The notes: generated by a model from the sequence alone, not told the origin. Positions 23,417-35,500 are shown, counted from the first letter of the stretch. The stretch is 64,000 bases of DNA from Alopecurus myosuroides (GCA_028641055.1 CM054059.1:111364263-111428262), one strand, 5' to 3'. Numbers and translations: made by a program.

Positions 23417-24205
23417 AGCTCCTTGGGGGTAACCTGAACCCTAACGGCTCATTTCCCCCCACTCCGCTTTCTTTCTCCTTCTAAGCTCACTCTCACTGAG
23501 CACCACCACGGAAATCCCGCGCGCATCACCGGAGCCCATCGGCCGGAGGCTGCGCTCCGCCACGACTCGCCCCGCGCCGCCGCCAAGATCCGCCGGCGAA
23601 TCCCCATCCGGCCCGTCAAGAACCGCAAAGAGACACCAGGCTTGCGCCATCTTCCTCCGCAAAGCCTCAATCAGATCTCCTCCGGTAAGCCACTTGCGTC
23701 CATTAATTCGCCCTTGCACTTTTTGATTTCACCTTAGATTAGATCCAAATCGACCCGCCAACGATTCCTCGGCCATGCCGAATTAAGTTGCTAACATTCT
23801 TTCCAGCTCGCATAATAGATAAGTTATGGATTCCAATCCATTCTCCTACTACCTGCAAGTACTAATTTCGCCACAAATCCGAAGATAAGATTCCCAATCT
23901 GGGCCCGATCCACTCAAAATTTCCGCCTTGGCCTCAATCACCCGGCCGGACTTCCCCTTTTCAGTTCCTTTTATTCGCGTTAAGTGCCTATGCGGCCATC
24001 CATCGTCCCCAAAACCCCTTCAACACTTAGATCCCCATAATTTTCGTCACAATAATTGATACCCGGACAATTTCAAACTTTACTCGGTGAGCTAACACCC
24101 GGATTACACGCAATTTTTCATGTCTCAATATTACCCCACCGATACTTGGCCGGCTCACAACTTCCGGGTCTTAGTCCTCTTATCCTTTTACTTTGTACTT
24201 TGCAG

Positions 24206-27200
24206 GTCAACCACATGGCTCCCAAAAAGCAGGGGAACACTCCAACCAAAGCTAAAGCCACCAACTCCATATCCGCCAACTGGGCGCGGTCTACAGTCAC
24301 CAAATCCAAGTTGGAGGAGCTAGTGGAGCTGGGAGTCCTTCCTCCTCAAGAGGACATCCAATGGAGAGTGCCGGGTAAGGAGACCCGGCCCACCCCGACA
24401 AAAGGCGAGGTAATTTTCTTTGTGGAACATGTGACCCGGGGCTTCCGCCCACCGGGTCACCCTTTTTCCGTGATGTTTTGAATCATTACGGTCTTCGCGT
24501 CTTTGATATCGGGCCTAATTCTGTTCTAAACATCTCCCACTTCATAGTCCTTTCCGAATCATACTTGTGCACTTCGCCAAGTCTAGCTCTTTTCATCGAG
24601 CTTTCTCAATGCAAACCGTGCCGCGAGAGCGGTGACAGGGCGCTTCTTGCTTGCGGCGGGGTTTCCATCCAGCGCCGCAAGAATTCTTTGATGCCACCCC
24701 TCACCCTTAATTCCCATGTCAAGCACTGGCAGCTCTCCTACTTTTACTGCCAAGACACCTCCCCACCCGGCCAAAGGAAGCTGCCGGGTTACTCAGAGGG
24801 TATTCTTGACATCTCTGATAAATTTAGTGCCTTTGCCCCTGACTCGGACAGGGAGGCAATTCAACCTCTTCTAGCCAAAATCACCACTCTCACAGCCCAA
24901 GGCCTCATCGGGCTCAACCTGGTGAAGACTTGGGTAGATTTCCGGATTCAACCCAATTCCATCCGCACAAAGTTAATGTGCGAGTATTCAGGGCAATCTA
25001 CAGACCCGCTCCGGTACTCCGACAACATCTTCGCAGATGGCGATACTCATAAAACCATCAAGGGCTTTCTGACCGAAAAGCTCGAGGTAATCCGGAACAT
25101 ATCCGGGTTAGAGCCCTTCACGCTTGAGAACCCAGCCCCCAAGGTGAAAACCCGACTTTGATGCCTTTACCTTTGCTCTTTCCACTCAATGCAGTTAATA
25201 ACCCTTATACTGACACTTTTCAGGCTGATGATGATTTTTGGAAAACCAACGCCTCCCCTAGCTCCGAAAGTCCAGAGGAGCAAGAAACTGTTAACTCGGA
25301 CGAAGGTACTCTCCGGATTTTATTTGGTTCCCTTGAACTCACCATAACCCCTTCATTTCGAACCATAACTTTGATGATATCCAGAACAAGAAGATGACGA
25401 GGAAGAAAACTCCGATGGCAAAGTAGAATCCGCCAGCGACGAGGAGGAACTGGAGCCGACAGTCAAGGTCGGATCCAAAAGAAAAACTCAAGAGGCCACC
25501 TCCAAGGTTTCATATCTCCTCCTCGCATTCAACTCGCATTACTTTAATGATATACTTGAGCTACCTTGACGTTATCCCACTGGCCGTTCTTGAAGGAGTC
25601 GCCCGTAACCAAGCGTAGGTCAACTCGAAATCACCCGGGTGATGATGCCCTTAATCCGGGTATTTCATCGACCCCCCCGCGGCGGGCTGGTAATTACCCT
25701 ATCTTTTCTGGGTCAAAACATTCTCTTTAAACCATTCCCATATGACATCTAACTTGATAATTTCCAGCCTCTCCCGAGTCCAGCGATGGATTTCCTTGTG
25801 ACTTTGCGGTGAACACCGGGTAAGATCCCCTTCCTGATGTTCCACCATATTTCATCACCCTTTCTTGACTGTGTATTTAGCTGCTCACTGACAACATCTT
25901 ATAGGGCCACGGTCGTTATCAGCGATCAAGAGGAAATGGGGACCGAGGGCCCGGGTAAGGGGAGCCCGGCTGATAAGACTACAGCCGCGTCCAGCGGCGA
26001 AAAACAAGCGTCGCCGCCAAACCCGGACACGCAAGGAGCCGAGTATCCAATTGCTTCCCATGCAAGCAAGAAGAACAAAACCACCGTCTTGGGTGCAGAA
26101 GAAGGAGCGTCGGATTCCGACACACAAATGACCCGGGTTCCGCCTCCTACTAAGAAGAAAGTTCCTTCCCAGAATTTCCAAGGCCCCGGGTCTTCTGATA
26201 CGAGTAAAGATACTTTCGATCAATTGATGAACACTCTCCTCACTATGAAGACTTCGGAGAGCCAGATCTTGGAGCGCATGGCTGCAGAGCACCAGGTAAG
26301 GACACTTTGTATCTCATATTGCATACCTAGTCCCCAAGTTCCAAGTATGACTTGCAAAAGTGGTGCTTGGTACTTTACGCCATATTCAGCTTTCCATACA
26401 ATCCAACTAATACTTGCATTCCTTGCTACTTACAGGCACAGATAACCCGGTCTGATGAAACTTTACTGAAGACCGAACAACTTCTTCTTGCCGAGATAAA
26501 ACGAAGGGAAATCCTTGAGGATGACATGAAAACCTTGAAGAAGGATGTTTCCAAATACAAGAAGAAGTGCAATGCCGCTCAGACCGCACTGAAGAAACTA
26601 TCGGACCAGGTCTCCGATACTTATCAGATCTTGCTCAGTAAGTTTTTTGCTGTCGATCGGCTTCATGTCTTTGCTTTATTATAACAGACTCGGGATTACT
26701 GATACGCTCTTTCTTTTGTTACGACTGCAGGTGCCAACCTTGCGGCCCCAGAGGAAAATGCCATTGTCAAGGCTAGAACCCTCAAGACTGTGCTCCGGAC
26801 TTTCTTTGCCGGCACAAAATTTATATTGGATGCTGTGAAGTGGCCTACGGAAGTATATCCGGGTGAAGAGAATCTCGTTCAAGCCTGCTCCACTGTGCCT
26901 GGCTGGATTGAAATCTGGAAACGCTCATCATGCCGGATTGGAATGACCCGGGCTTTCACTCTGGCTAAGGCTTTCTTTCCAAAGCTTGACCCGGCAAAGG
27001 TAACATCCGGGTTTCCCGAATTCAAGGCTGACGGTTCCAAATTTACACCCAAGGATTTCAAAGCCATACAAGCCGCAGTGCGCCCCTCAGCTACCACTTT
27101 GGCCGATAGCTTGGATCTAAATACGATTATGAGTGCATACGACGCTGATGGCAAAGTTATTACGGAGGAAGCGCCCCCGCCTTTTGATATCTTGGAGAAG

Positions 27201-27398
27201 TGGGTTTCTAGCTCGGCCAGGAAGAGGGAGGCGACTGCGAAGAGAGAGGCCGAGTTAGGATCAGGCCCGTCTGCCTCTACACCAGCCGTCCCTCCACCAG
27301 TCCGCCCTGATGCAATGAGTCCGGGTAAGGGTGCCGGGAAGGCTAAGCAGCAAACCCAGGACTCAGACCCGGAAGGCCGTACTCAGGAGGCCGAATAG
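24206..27398 (+). pseudogene. Antisense multi-exon gene of element B (Transposase_28-like)
   Basis: This additional gene lies opposite to gag-pol. Inferred exons: noncoding leader about 23440-23684, then 24206-25143 (ATG 24215), 25224-25305, 25385-25506, 25596-25689, 25768-25819, 25905-26295, 26436-26637 and 26731-27398. All introns are GT-AG and all phases agree, giving about 846 residues. The N-terminal domain has FVEHVTRGFRPPGHPF then NHYGLRVFDIGPNS, like Transposase_28. The middle is acidic and basic low-complexity, 26436-26637 is a Lys/Glu-rich coiled coil, and the C-terminus is Pro/Lys-rich. One missing base near 24476 puts a TGA in frame, so this copy is broken in its first coding exon. 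Its molecular role is unknown. Confidence 0.75.
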
Positions 27399-28453
27399 GG
27401 CCGTACTATCATAATACCTTGTTTACGTAATGCTTTGTATTCACACTATTATGCTTTTGATGGTGCGCCTGTGCACCCCTGATACTGACGCCGTACCTTG
27501 TAACGTACTTTTAGTCCGTGATATACTTTGCGGCTTTCCTGGCCTTTTGATAACCGTATTGCTTGTCTATTCTTTGAACTTTTTCTCGATACCCGACTCT
27601 CTATTTTGGCTCCCTTCGTAAGACTCGGTTTTCCGAATACCAGGGGCTTTGATACGTGGACTTTTTCTTTAAGTCCCCAAGACTCGGATGGTGAGGTTTT
27701 TCGAACTGCGATAGCCAAGTAGTTTGTTTCTGTTTCGAAGTCCCCAGTCCCCAGGACCCAAAGTCCGAGTCATGGGGGTGTGGCCTTTCTCAGAGAACAA
27801 ATTATTTTTTACCGAGTCGCAAGCCTAAAGCCATTCCGTGTAAATACTGAAGTTATGCTTGATAGTTGTTGAGTTTCCGGCTATTAGCCTTGTACTCTGC
27901 ATAAACTTGTGGTTTAGATGACCCTTTTGACTATCTTGTACTGTAAGCCGGCTTTCGCGTGGATACCATGTTGTTACATCCATACGAGAACAGTGTCAGG
28001 CAAGTCCCATTGGGCTTCATGGCTGATTGTAATCGTAAGCGAACGAATCATGCCACTTTAGTGCGAGTCACATCGAGCTTAAGTAAGAAAAGTCAAGAAA
28101 ATTTGGCTCCTTTGTCCAGTTATAAGATTGCAGCCGTACTCGTTTGCGAATAATCGGCCCTTATAACTTATAGGCATCAAGGCCGGGTCTTTTGGGTTGC
28201 TAGCTGGGCTACTTGAGCCGCCAGCCCCCGAGACCTGTATATACTCAACATTCTTAATGATACGGAAATACTGATGCCACGTGGATACTACTTACTTGTA
28301 ATCAGGCTGTAACGAAATAGGACTTGATAACCATCTCTTTATTGCTGCGAGAAAGTTTGGATCAGCAGGCCGCCTCATGAAAAACCTTCCAGTCCCCTTA
28401 GGTACCCTGGGTAGGAAAAGAGCGCGTCTGAAACCTGCTGCCCGTTACATTGT
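27399..28453. other. Noncoding spacer of element B
   Basis: No domain is seen. It holds the presumed 3' end of the antisense transcript and the point where most of pol is missing. Confidence 0.5.
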
Positions 28454-28747
28454 TTAGTTCTTCATGGACACCGGTCCCGAACTGGCGTGACCGGTGCACA
28501 TTCTCCACATGTTAGACTTTTTCATGACGAGTACCGGGTTTGCTAGCCAACCCGGGTAAGGTGTTTCCATGACATGGCCGGTTGTGAGTGATCGTGCAGC
28601 TTCTTCTTCTGTGGCGGATTGTTTGGAGGGGTCATCCTTGACAAAAGCCACCATTTTAGCATCTTGTGTTACCTTGGATTTTGCTCGTTCGCCTTCAGTA
28701 CTCGGCCTTTTTGATGTGGCTCTACCCTCCGGGTCTGCTTGAGACCG
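28454..28747 (-). pseudogene. Reverse transcriptase scrap of element B
   Basis: A short segment carries PGWLANPVLVMKKSNMWRMC, the conserved start of the Tat reverse transcriptase. The part between protease and this motif is shortened, and nothing resembling the YVDD catalytic loop, RNase H or integrase follows. About 4 kb of pol is missing compared with element C. Confidence 0.8.
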
Positions 28748-29392
28748 TTACTGCTTGAGTTCTTCTTTTCTACAGGCCTGCTCGGCCATTGCTGCATCTC
28801 CTTCGTCGCATTCAGCTGCTATGTCTCGATTTCCATGTATGGTAATGGTCTTCTTGGGACCCGGGATTTTTAGCTGTAGATATACATAACACGGCCTAGC
28901 CATGAATTTGGCGTAAGCCGGCCTTCCAAATAACGCGTGATAAGGGCTGCGCAATTTGACTACCTCAAAGGTAAGCCACTCAATTCGATAGTTATCCTTT
29001 GACTCTCCAAAGGCTACCTCCAATGCGATTTTTCCCTCGGGGCATGCTGAATGACCCGGCACTATCCCATGAAAAACTGTTGAGCTTTTTTGCAGCTGAG
29101 ATTCCTTGAGACCCATGCGTAGGAAGGTTTCCCAATACAGTATATTGATGCTGCTTCCACCATCCATTAAAACCTTTTTCAGTTCGTACCCATTGACTTG
29201 CGGTGCGACTACTAGTGCCAAGACTCCTGGGTGCTCCACTCTTTCTGGGTGATCCCTTCTGCTCCATGTTACCTCCTGTTCTGACCATCTCAAGTACCTC
29301 GGGACAGCTAACGAAACTGAGTTGACCGCTTGCTTCAGTATCTTTTTGTCCTTGTTAGAGCCTCCTGTGATATGCACATGATATTGACCCAA
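28748..29392 (-). CDS. Aspartic protease region of element B
   Basis: The open frame contains VLMDGGSSINILY (about 29165-29190), the Tat form of the retroviral protease active site (Asp-Gly-Gly-Ser), and later LFGRPAYAKFMA (about 28900-28935), a conserved segment of the family. It would cleave the Gag-Pol precursor. It overlaps the end of gag by 58 nt in the -1 frame and begins without an ATG, so it is probably made as a Gag-Pro fusion by frameshifting. The frame ends at a TAA beside the truncated reverse transcriptase, so no full Pol follows. Confidence 0.75.
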   Translation of the reverse strand: MGQYHVHITGGSNKDKKILKQAVNSVSLAVPRYLRWSEQEVTWSRRDHPERVEHPGVLALVVAPQVNGYELKKVLMDGGSSINILYWETFLRMGLKESQLQKSSTVFHGIVPGHSACPEGKIALEVAFGESKDNYRIEWLTFEVVKLRSPYHALFGRPAYAKFMARPCYVYLQLKIPGPKKTITIHGNRDIAAECDEGDAAMAEQACRKEELKQ

Positions 29393-31992
29393 TTGTTTGG
29401 GGTTAGCCTGGAAACCTCCTGCCCCCCTTGGTTATTACCTTGATTTCCAGCCGCCGGGTTACCAGCTGGGGGTGGGCCGTTGCCCGGGTTTGCCCCTGGA
29501 CCCGGTCCTCCTCCCCGTCCTGCACCTCGCATAGCTCTGTGCACTTCCTCATTTTTCCATCTTTGTAAATCGGCGCACTGTTCTAGGGAGTGGTTAGCTG
29601 GCCTGCCATTCCTACTGTGCTTCGGGCATGCCATCCTGAATATGTCCCAATTGTTACCCGGCCTTGGCGGACCTTGGTAGTTTCCTCCATTGTGGTTACC
29701 TCCGTTGAAATTTCCTTCTGCTCTGGGCCTCGAAGATCCGGCTTCTGTGTTGGCGACAAACTCGGAGCCTCCTTCAAACGGGCGCTTGTTCTGGCTATTT
29801 CCGTTATTACCTGATGCTGACCCATTGCCGGTTCTTCCGTTATTGCTTGTGTTTGTTTTTACCTTCTTGTCATCAGCTTCCTCTTCTGTAGTATCTGTCG
29901 CAGCGTGTTTGTTGCACGCATCCATCAATTCTCCCATTGTAACTTCCGACGTATTTCGACTGGACTTCATGCGAGTTAACTTTTGCACTAAAGGTATATA
30001 CTTGCATGTTTTTGCCATGGCCTGTAGTGCATCCTTGGGCTGGATATCCGTGGATGAGTGAAGTATCTCCATAACCCGGCGCACCCAACTACGCGCCGAT
30101 TCTCCCTTCTTCTGGACGCATCGCTCTAGGTCATCAATAGTGAATAATTTCCTGCAGGTCCCATGAAAGTGCTTGACAAACGCGGTCTTCAATTCCTCCC
30201 AGGACTTAATCGATCCTTCCGGCAAATTGGTGAACCACAACTTTGCTGCTCCTTCTGACATCATCAGGTACATGAACTTGGCTTGGAGGTTCTCGGACGC
30301 GTTGCGAATTGACATCGCCATCTCGTAACTGCTTAGCCATGTTTCGGGATCCATAGTTGGCTCATAATTCACTACTTTCCCTGGCTCTTTGAATTTTTCC
30401 GGGTAAGGTTCAGCTCTGATACTGTCCGAGAGACACTTAGGCCCCGCAAGAACGGTTGAGGCCGGCCTTGCTCTAGAAACGTGTGATACCGCGGGGGGCG
30501 CGGCTGGGCGCGATGTTGCGGGAAGTCCATGCGCTGCAGACCCGGCCGCGGCCCTCCGAGCCCTAGAACTGTCCACGACGGCCTGTGCTGCTGATGTTGC
30601 CTGAGCGCGGGGAGGAGGCGGCATTTGCTGCTGCTCTTCCCTCCGCCGCGCTGAACTTGTTTGGATATTCCCTTGCTGTTGACTGACGTATGGCGTCCCG
30701 TGCATACCGCTTCTGTGATCCGGATAATTGGCTTGCTGTGCCACCGCAGTGTGCAGCAGATCGATGGCTTGCCGAGTTTTCTCTGCATGGGGCGACTCTC
30801 CCACAGGGATTTGATTCAACGCGAGTGTCGCTGCATATACATTGTCCATGGGGTTATTGTAGTGGCCGGCTGGTGTGCGGAATCGTGATGGTGGCGGTGG
30901 TGGTAGATCGTTGCCGGTTGTGACTCTAGTTTGTGGTGGGGGTAACCCGGTCCGCTCATTCGCCGGATGTGTCGCTGCTGTCACCTGTTGAGGTGCGGTT
31001 CCCTGGTTCACCACTGGTATCGGCTGATCCTGAGGTGTAACAAATAAATTAGCCGGATTAATAACCCCGCCCATTGCTGGTAACCTGGTGTGGTGCCTTT
31101 GATGTATTCTAGACGTTTCCTCTCGGAGCCGAGTTTCCAACGCATCTAGCTCGCGCTGCCGCGTGGCCATCCCTTGCCTTTCTGCCTCTACCTGCCTTCT
31201 TTGCTGTTCCAGCGCACGACGAGCCACATCCAGATCCCTGACGCGTTCCGCTGCGTTTTCCGGAGTGATAACCGTTGCGAGAACCGTGGGGTCTAGAATC
31301 AGATTGTTATCGAATAAGGCCGGGTGGCGCGGGTTCGAAGGACCCACCCCTGGTGTCCGGTTTTCTAAGAATCCGAACGTATTTGCATGCAACTCTTCAT
31401 CCGCTGCTCTGCTGGTTACTGATGCCGACTCTCCATCAACCCGGGCCAAGACCGGGTCTCCGTTAGCCGCGCCCTGTTGCTGGGCCACTGCCTGAGCCGC
31501 CCCGACTGATGCCGCGGTTGCGTTTCCTTGGTTGAGATTGGCCGCGAGGGACGCATAGACTGCAACTCGGCGTACGATATCCGATGTAAATTCATGCTGT
31601 TCTTCCTCACCATTCTCCTCCTCATACCGGTTTTCCAGTAGATCCAGGATAGACCCGGTATCATCTTCTCTTTCGGCCCGGTCGCGTGGGGTCCATGCCG
31701 GCTCCTCCGGCTGTTCCCACTCCGCGATGGGTTCTTCTGCCGGATGTGTCGTTCCAATCGATTCTTCATCATCTGATCGGATAGACGTGGCTTTTCCTGG
31801 CATAGAATCAGATCCAACGTTGTCAGGGATCGAATTGGAAGCACATACCATACCAATGAAGACGCTGATCCGGCCGATTGTCACGACGGATCCGGATTCG
31901 AGGTGATCCGACTCCGGCCCCCAGCCGGAATCGTCCACCATCTTTTCTCCTTCGTGGTCGATGTAGATTTCGTCGATGACAAGATTCTCCAT
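29335..31992 (-). CDS. gag: Intact gag of element B
   Basis: The open frame has about 885 residues from ATG 31992, chosen because it is the first Met after the primer binding site; the same frame is open back into the LTR to 32181. The N-terminal half is acidic then Gln/Arg-rich with a likely coiled coil (about 31120-31280, ALEQQRRQVEAERQ). The capsid domain lies at about 29940-30460 (WLSSYEMAMSIR, LWFTNLPEGSIKSW). A Cys-His cluster CPKHSRNGRPANHSLEQC (about 29580-29640) is probably the nucleic-acid binding part. Gag forms the virus-like particle that packages element RNA. No stop or frameshift is seen, unlike the gag genes of C, D and E. Confidence 0.85.
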   Translation of the reverse strand: MENLVIDEIYIDHEGEKMVDDSGWGPESDHLESGSVVTIGRISVFIGMVCASNSIPDNVGSDSMPGKATSIRSDDEESIGTTHPAEEPIAEWEQPEEPAWTPRDRAEREDDTGSILDLLENRYEEENGEEEQHEFTSDIVRRVAVYASLAANLNQGNATAASVGAAQAVAQQQGAANGDPVLARVDGESASVTSRAADEELHANTFGFLENRTPGVGPSNPRHPALFDNNLILDPTVLATVITPENAAERVRDLDVARRALEQQRRQVEAERQGMATRQRELDALETRLREETSRIHQRHHTRLPAMGGVINPANLFVTPQDQPIPVVNQGTAPQQVTAATHPANERTGLPPPQTRVTTGNDLPPPPPSRFRTPAGHYNNPMDNVYAATLALNQIPVGESPHAEKTRQAIDLLHTAVAQQANYPDHRSGMHGTPYVSQQQGNIQTSSARRREEQQQMPPPPRAQATSAAQAVVDSSRARRAAAGSAAHGLPATSRPAAPPAVSHVSRARPASTVLAGPKCLSDSIRAEPYPEKFKEPGKVVNYEPTMDPETWLSSYEMAMSIRNASENLQAKFMYLMMSEGAAKLWFTNLPEGSIKSWEELKTAFVKHFHGTCRKLFTIDDLERCVQKKGESARSWVRRVMEILHSSTDIQPKDALQAMAKTCKYIPLVQKLTRMKSSRNTSEVTMGELMDACNKHAATDTTEEEADDKKVKTNTSNNGRTGNGSASGNNGNSQNKRPFEGGSEFVANTEAGSSRPRAEGNFNGGNHNGGNYQGPPRPGNNWDIFRMACPKHSRNGRPANHSLEQCADLQRWKNEEVHRAMRGAGRGGGPGPGANPGNGPPPAGNPAAGNQGNNQGGQEVSRLTPNNWVNIMCISQEALTRTKRY

Positions 31993-32036
31993 GCCCTTCC
32001 GAGCTTCTCCCGTGATGTAAACACCTTTGGACGCAG

Positions 32037-32054
32037 GCCCCACGGTGGGCGCCA
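32037..32054 (-). promoter_or_regulatory. Primer binding site of element B
   Basis: The minus strand reads TGGCGCCCACCGTGGGGC, two bases after the 5' LTR end, identical to the site of C. Confidence 0.9.
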
Positions 32055-32056
32055 AC

Positions 32057-32536
32057 TGTCGTGGGATAATCACGGCAGATGTTACCGGGGGTAACTGATC
32101 TTCGGGCAAGACGACACAGGTATTTGGGAGAGGGTTTAGCTCAGAGGAAAACATGGTGCAATTCGATCTGGTAGCCGGCAATCGAAGTCGCCGAGTCTCC
32201 GATCTTGATATAACAACTCAACTTTGGGATTACACTAGACGCTCGATATCAAGCGATGTAACTAGGGTTCTTAGATCTCTGTCTAAAACTAGACCTGGGA
32301 GTCGGTTTATAAAGCACCCGTACCCCCTGGCTTATTCCCCAAGGCGCACCCTGGATCCTACCCGGACACGGCGCACAAACCCTAGCTTTCCTTTACAATA
32401 ACCCACAATCCGGGTTGCTGGGCCTACAAACTTGGGCCTCCACAAGCTTCCTTATCCTTAGCCGGATCCTGCGCACCGTCCTTTGGGCCGGGTTACTCCT
32501 TGGAGTTTGTCCTACCGGGTTATCATCCCCCCGTCA
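32057..32536 (-). repeat. 5' LTR of element B (480 bp)
   Basis: It matches 22549-23028 except at three positions. The TATA motif is at 32306-32313 on the minus strand. The target duplication AGCAC follows at 32537. Confidence 0.95.
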
Positions 32537-35500
32537 AGCACCGCACGCAGCAGCAGCGATCGCTGTCCGCCGGCCTTCCGTCGATGTTTAGTTCTGAACA
32601 CGTACGTGCAGTTTCAGTTCATGTCATCTTGCTGCTGAACAATATCCACCCCCGAGGCCCCCTTCCTATCACAAATCTGCAGCTACCGCAGTGGTAACTG
32701 AACCAGCGCGCGCAACCATAGCTCCCGGGATCGAGTCCCAGCCCCCACCCTTTTTCTGCTCCTTTTATTCGATTTGGTTCAGTTAACTCGCTGCTCCACC
32801 TTAACCCCCCCGCAAGCTATACCTTGTCAAGCAACAGCAACTCACCCCACTGGTTCTGTCCCTTGCGCGCAAAGCCACAGGTCCAGGGTTCGATCCCCCA
32901 AAGCCACACCTTTTTTTTCTGTTTTCTTTTTCTGCCCGAATTTCAGAAACAGAGATCTGAGCCATTAACTCAAAAATCCATATAATATTGAATCTTGCTC
33001 CAAATTGAATGATTCAAATTCCTGTGGATTCAAAATTTTGTGCCCTTTCCATTAGTAACAAAATTGCAACATGTTTCTGTAATACTTTTTGCACTAAATA
33101 ATTAATTACTGAAAATGCAATAAAAATTGGAAACTTTGGAATTTCATAACTTGAGTTTGGTTCATCCAATTTAAGCAAACTTGGGCTCTAAAAATTTTTC
33201 TTAACAAACTCTACACATTGGTATTTTATTTTGTCACAATTGAATTAATTTTGAGCATGTTTCCCTCTGTTTACAAAAATTGCAGAATAAGAATGATTAT
33301 GGAAAATTGCATAATAAATTCAATAATAACCCAAAAATTATGTTTAATAACTCAAAATGTTCAGTGAAACATTTGCTACATGTTTTCAACCTTTTCAATG
33401 CAATTTGTTTACTGTTTTGAATAATTTAAATTGGTGAAATATTTGAAAACTTGTTTAATTCACTTAATTTTGCAAAAATCATAACTTGGGCATAAAAATT
33501 CCAAATTCCACAAACTAAATATGTTTTCCAATCAACTTTTCATGTAATTTCCAAATATAAATTTTGTTTGCTGTTTTGAATAATTTTAAATTGATGAAAA
33601 CAACTGTTTCTTGTTTATTGCATTTAAAATTGCCAAAATAATAACTTGCTCATTTTAAATCCAATTTCAACAAATGAAATATGTTTTCCATGCAAAATTA
33701 AACCACCTTTTCAAATATAAAAATTGTTTCATGTTTTGAATAATTAAAATTGGTTAAATGATTTAAACCTCGTTTAAATCATTTAACATTGCTAAATTCA
33801 TAACTTGCTCAACTTAAATTATTTTTGAAACTATAAAATATGTTTTCAAACCATAAAAGTATAAACTTTTCAAATATGAATCTCACTTAATGTTTTGCAC
33901 AAATAAAAATTCAAATAAGTTCATGTTTGAATTAAATTCATTTAATTCTTGTTTAAACTTGTTTAATTCATAAGTAAATTATTCTAAATCCTTTTTCAAC
34001 AAGTGAAACATGTAATCCACCCAAAATTTTGTGTTCTTTTCAAATATGAACTTTGTTACCTATTTTGAACAATTTAACTTGATGAAAACAACAAATGCTT
34101 GTGTGACACCTTAAGAAACCAAAATTCCTTAACTTAATAACTAAAATTTCAAAATGGGTAAACCTTATTTCCATTTGGTTCTATTGTTGTTATTTTTCTG
34201 TTTTCCTCATCCATGCATCATGCTAATCCAGTTTCATATGATGATTAGTTGTAAAACAATTAATTCAACCATAATTCATGGGCTTTCCATATGCAATCCA
34301 AATTGCATGTGGGTCCATTTAATCATGTTGTTATCTTGTCAACTAGTTTATTTTGTTGCATCAATTAAATGGTCATGCATCATCCCATGTTTGTGCACTA
34401 TGCCATGTTATTGATTGTTTGTCTCTCTACGTTGTTTGTTTGCTTCTTCTCGGATATACGACGACGTTGAGACTGACGATACTTACGACACCCCTTCTAA
34501 GGAGTTAGCTCAGTACCAGGCTACTGGGTTTACAGGAAAATATTCACTCACATGAACCATCATGTTCCTTTCAACATTGGTTACCGATACTTTCCGTTAT
34601 CTATTATGCTAGCCCTATGAATAGCTGTTTCTGTTACAAACCTATCACATGTTATCCTTTAACCCTGATATTGCCTCACCTCCACTCCTATAACCCCGTT
34701 GTTTGAGCCCGTGTCTTACTAGCTTGCTTAGGGTTGTTTTGCTCGAGTCTGCTGTCAGTTACTTTCTGTTATCTTATTCTAGTATGTTCTGGGGCTCGAG
34801 GTTTAATCAATCAACATGTTAATATTGTGGATAATAATAATTTGCTGATAAGGCACCGGCAGGAGGCCCTGAGTGGTTTTGAGGTCTGCTAGTGTCGACC
34901 CTAATAGGAAAAGGGTCTTGTCTACTGATCCATGATGAGCGCACTAACCGCATGTGGGAAGCGTGTATGGGCGCCCCCCTCAATTTGATTCGATTCGCAT
35001 CTCGTCCAAATCGCCACATTTAGTTCGGGTGTTCCATTTGCCGCATGCATGTTTTTGCGAGCCCAGGCCAGGGTGGAAAATTTTGTAGTCGGCATTTAGG
35101 GAGACACGTTCTTAGAGTGCTATGAGGGTCCCCTTTTCTTCGTGGGGCTCGATTAGCCGTGCGCTCACTGCACGGGGTTCTTTGGGCTTGATGCGAAGAA
35201 GAGTTGAGTTGTGTTGAGTGCCCCGCTTGGTGGGAAAGGCCTTCCCATCTGGCGGGTTATTCTTACGTGTACGGCCAAATTGGTGCACCCCTGCAGGGAA
35301 AATCTTCTCGAGAAGCCGTGTTTTCCGCGGTTATGGACTACTTGGTGAAAGTACTGGCTAACAAGTACTCAGGACAACTTAAACCTAATGATTAACAACC
35401 TGACTAGTAATAGGCTTAATGACACACAATCTGAACCCTCACTAATGCAACTGTGTGAGTTATCCTCGGATTGCTTCTTTGGATAAGGGGCGAGATCCAG

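Larger units (their letters stand above)
22549..32536 (-). mobile_element. Element B: young, pol-deleted Tat-lineage Gypsy element
   Basis: The element is 9988 bp with two 480-bp LTRs differing at 3 positions (about 0.6%). On the minus strand it has a primer binding site, an open gag, protease and only a scrap of reverse transcriptase; the rest of reverse transcriptase, both RNase H domains and integrase are absent. The antisense gene (plus strand, 24215-27398), a polypurine tract and the 3' LTR follow. The youth together with missing pol implies mobilisation by proteins of another element. Confidence 0.93.

Noticed and set aside
24118..24309. Minus-strand ORFs overlapping B's antisense gene, considered as remaining pol
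   Set aside because: No reverse transcriptase, RNase H or integrase motif is present; the plus-strand exon model explains the region.
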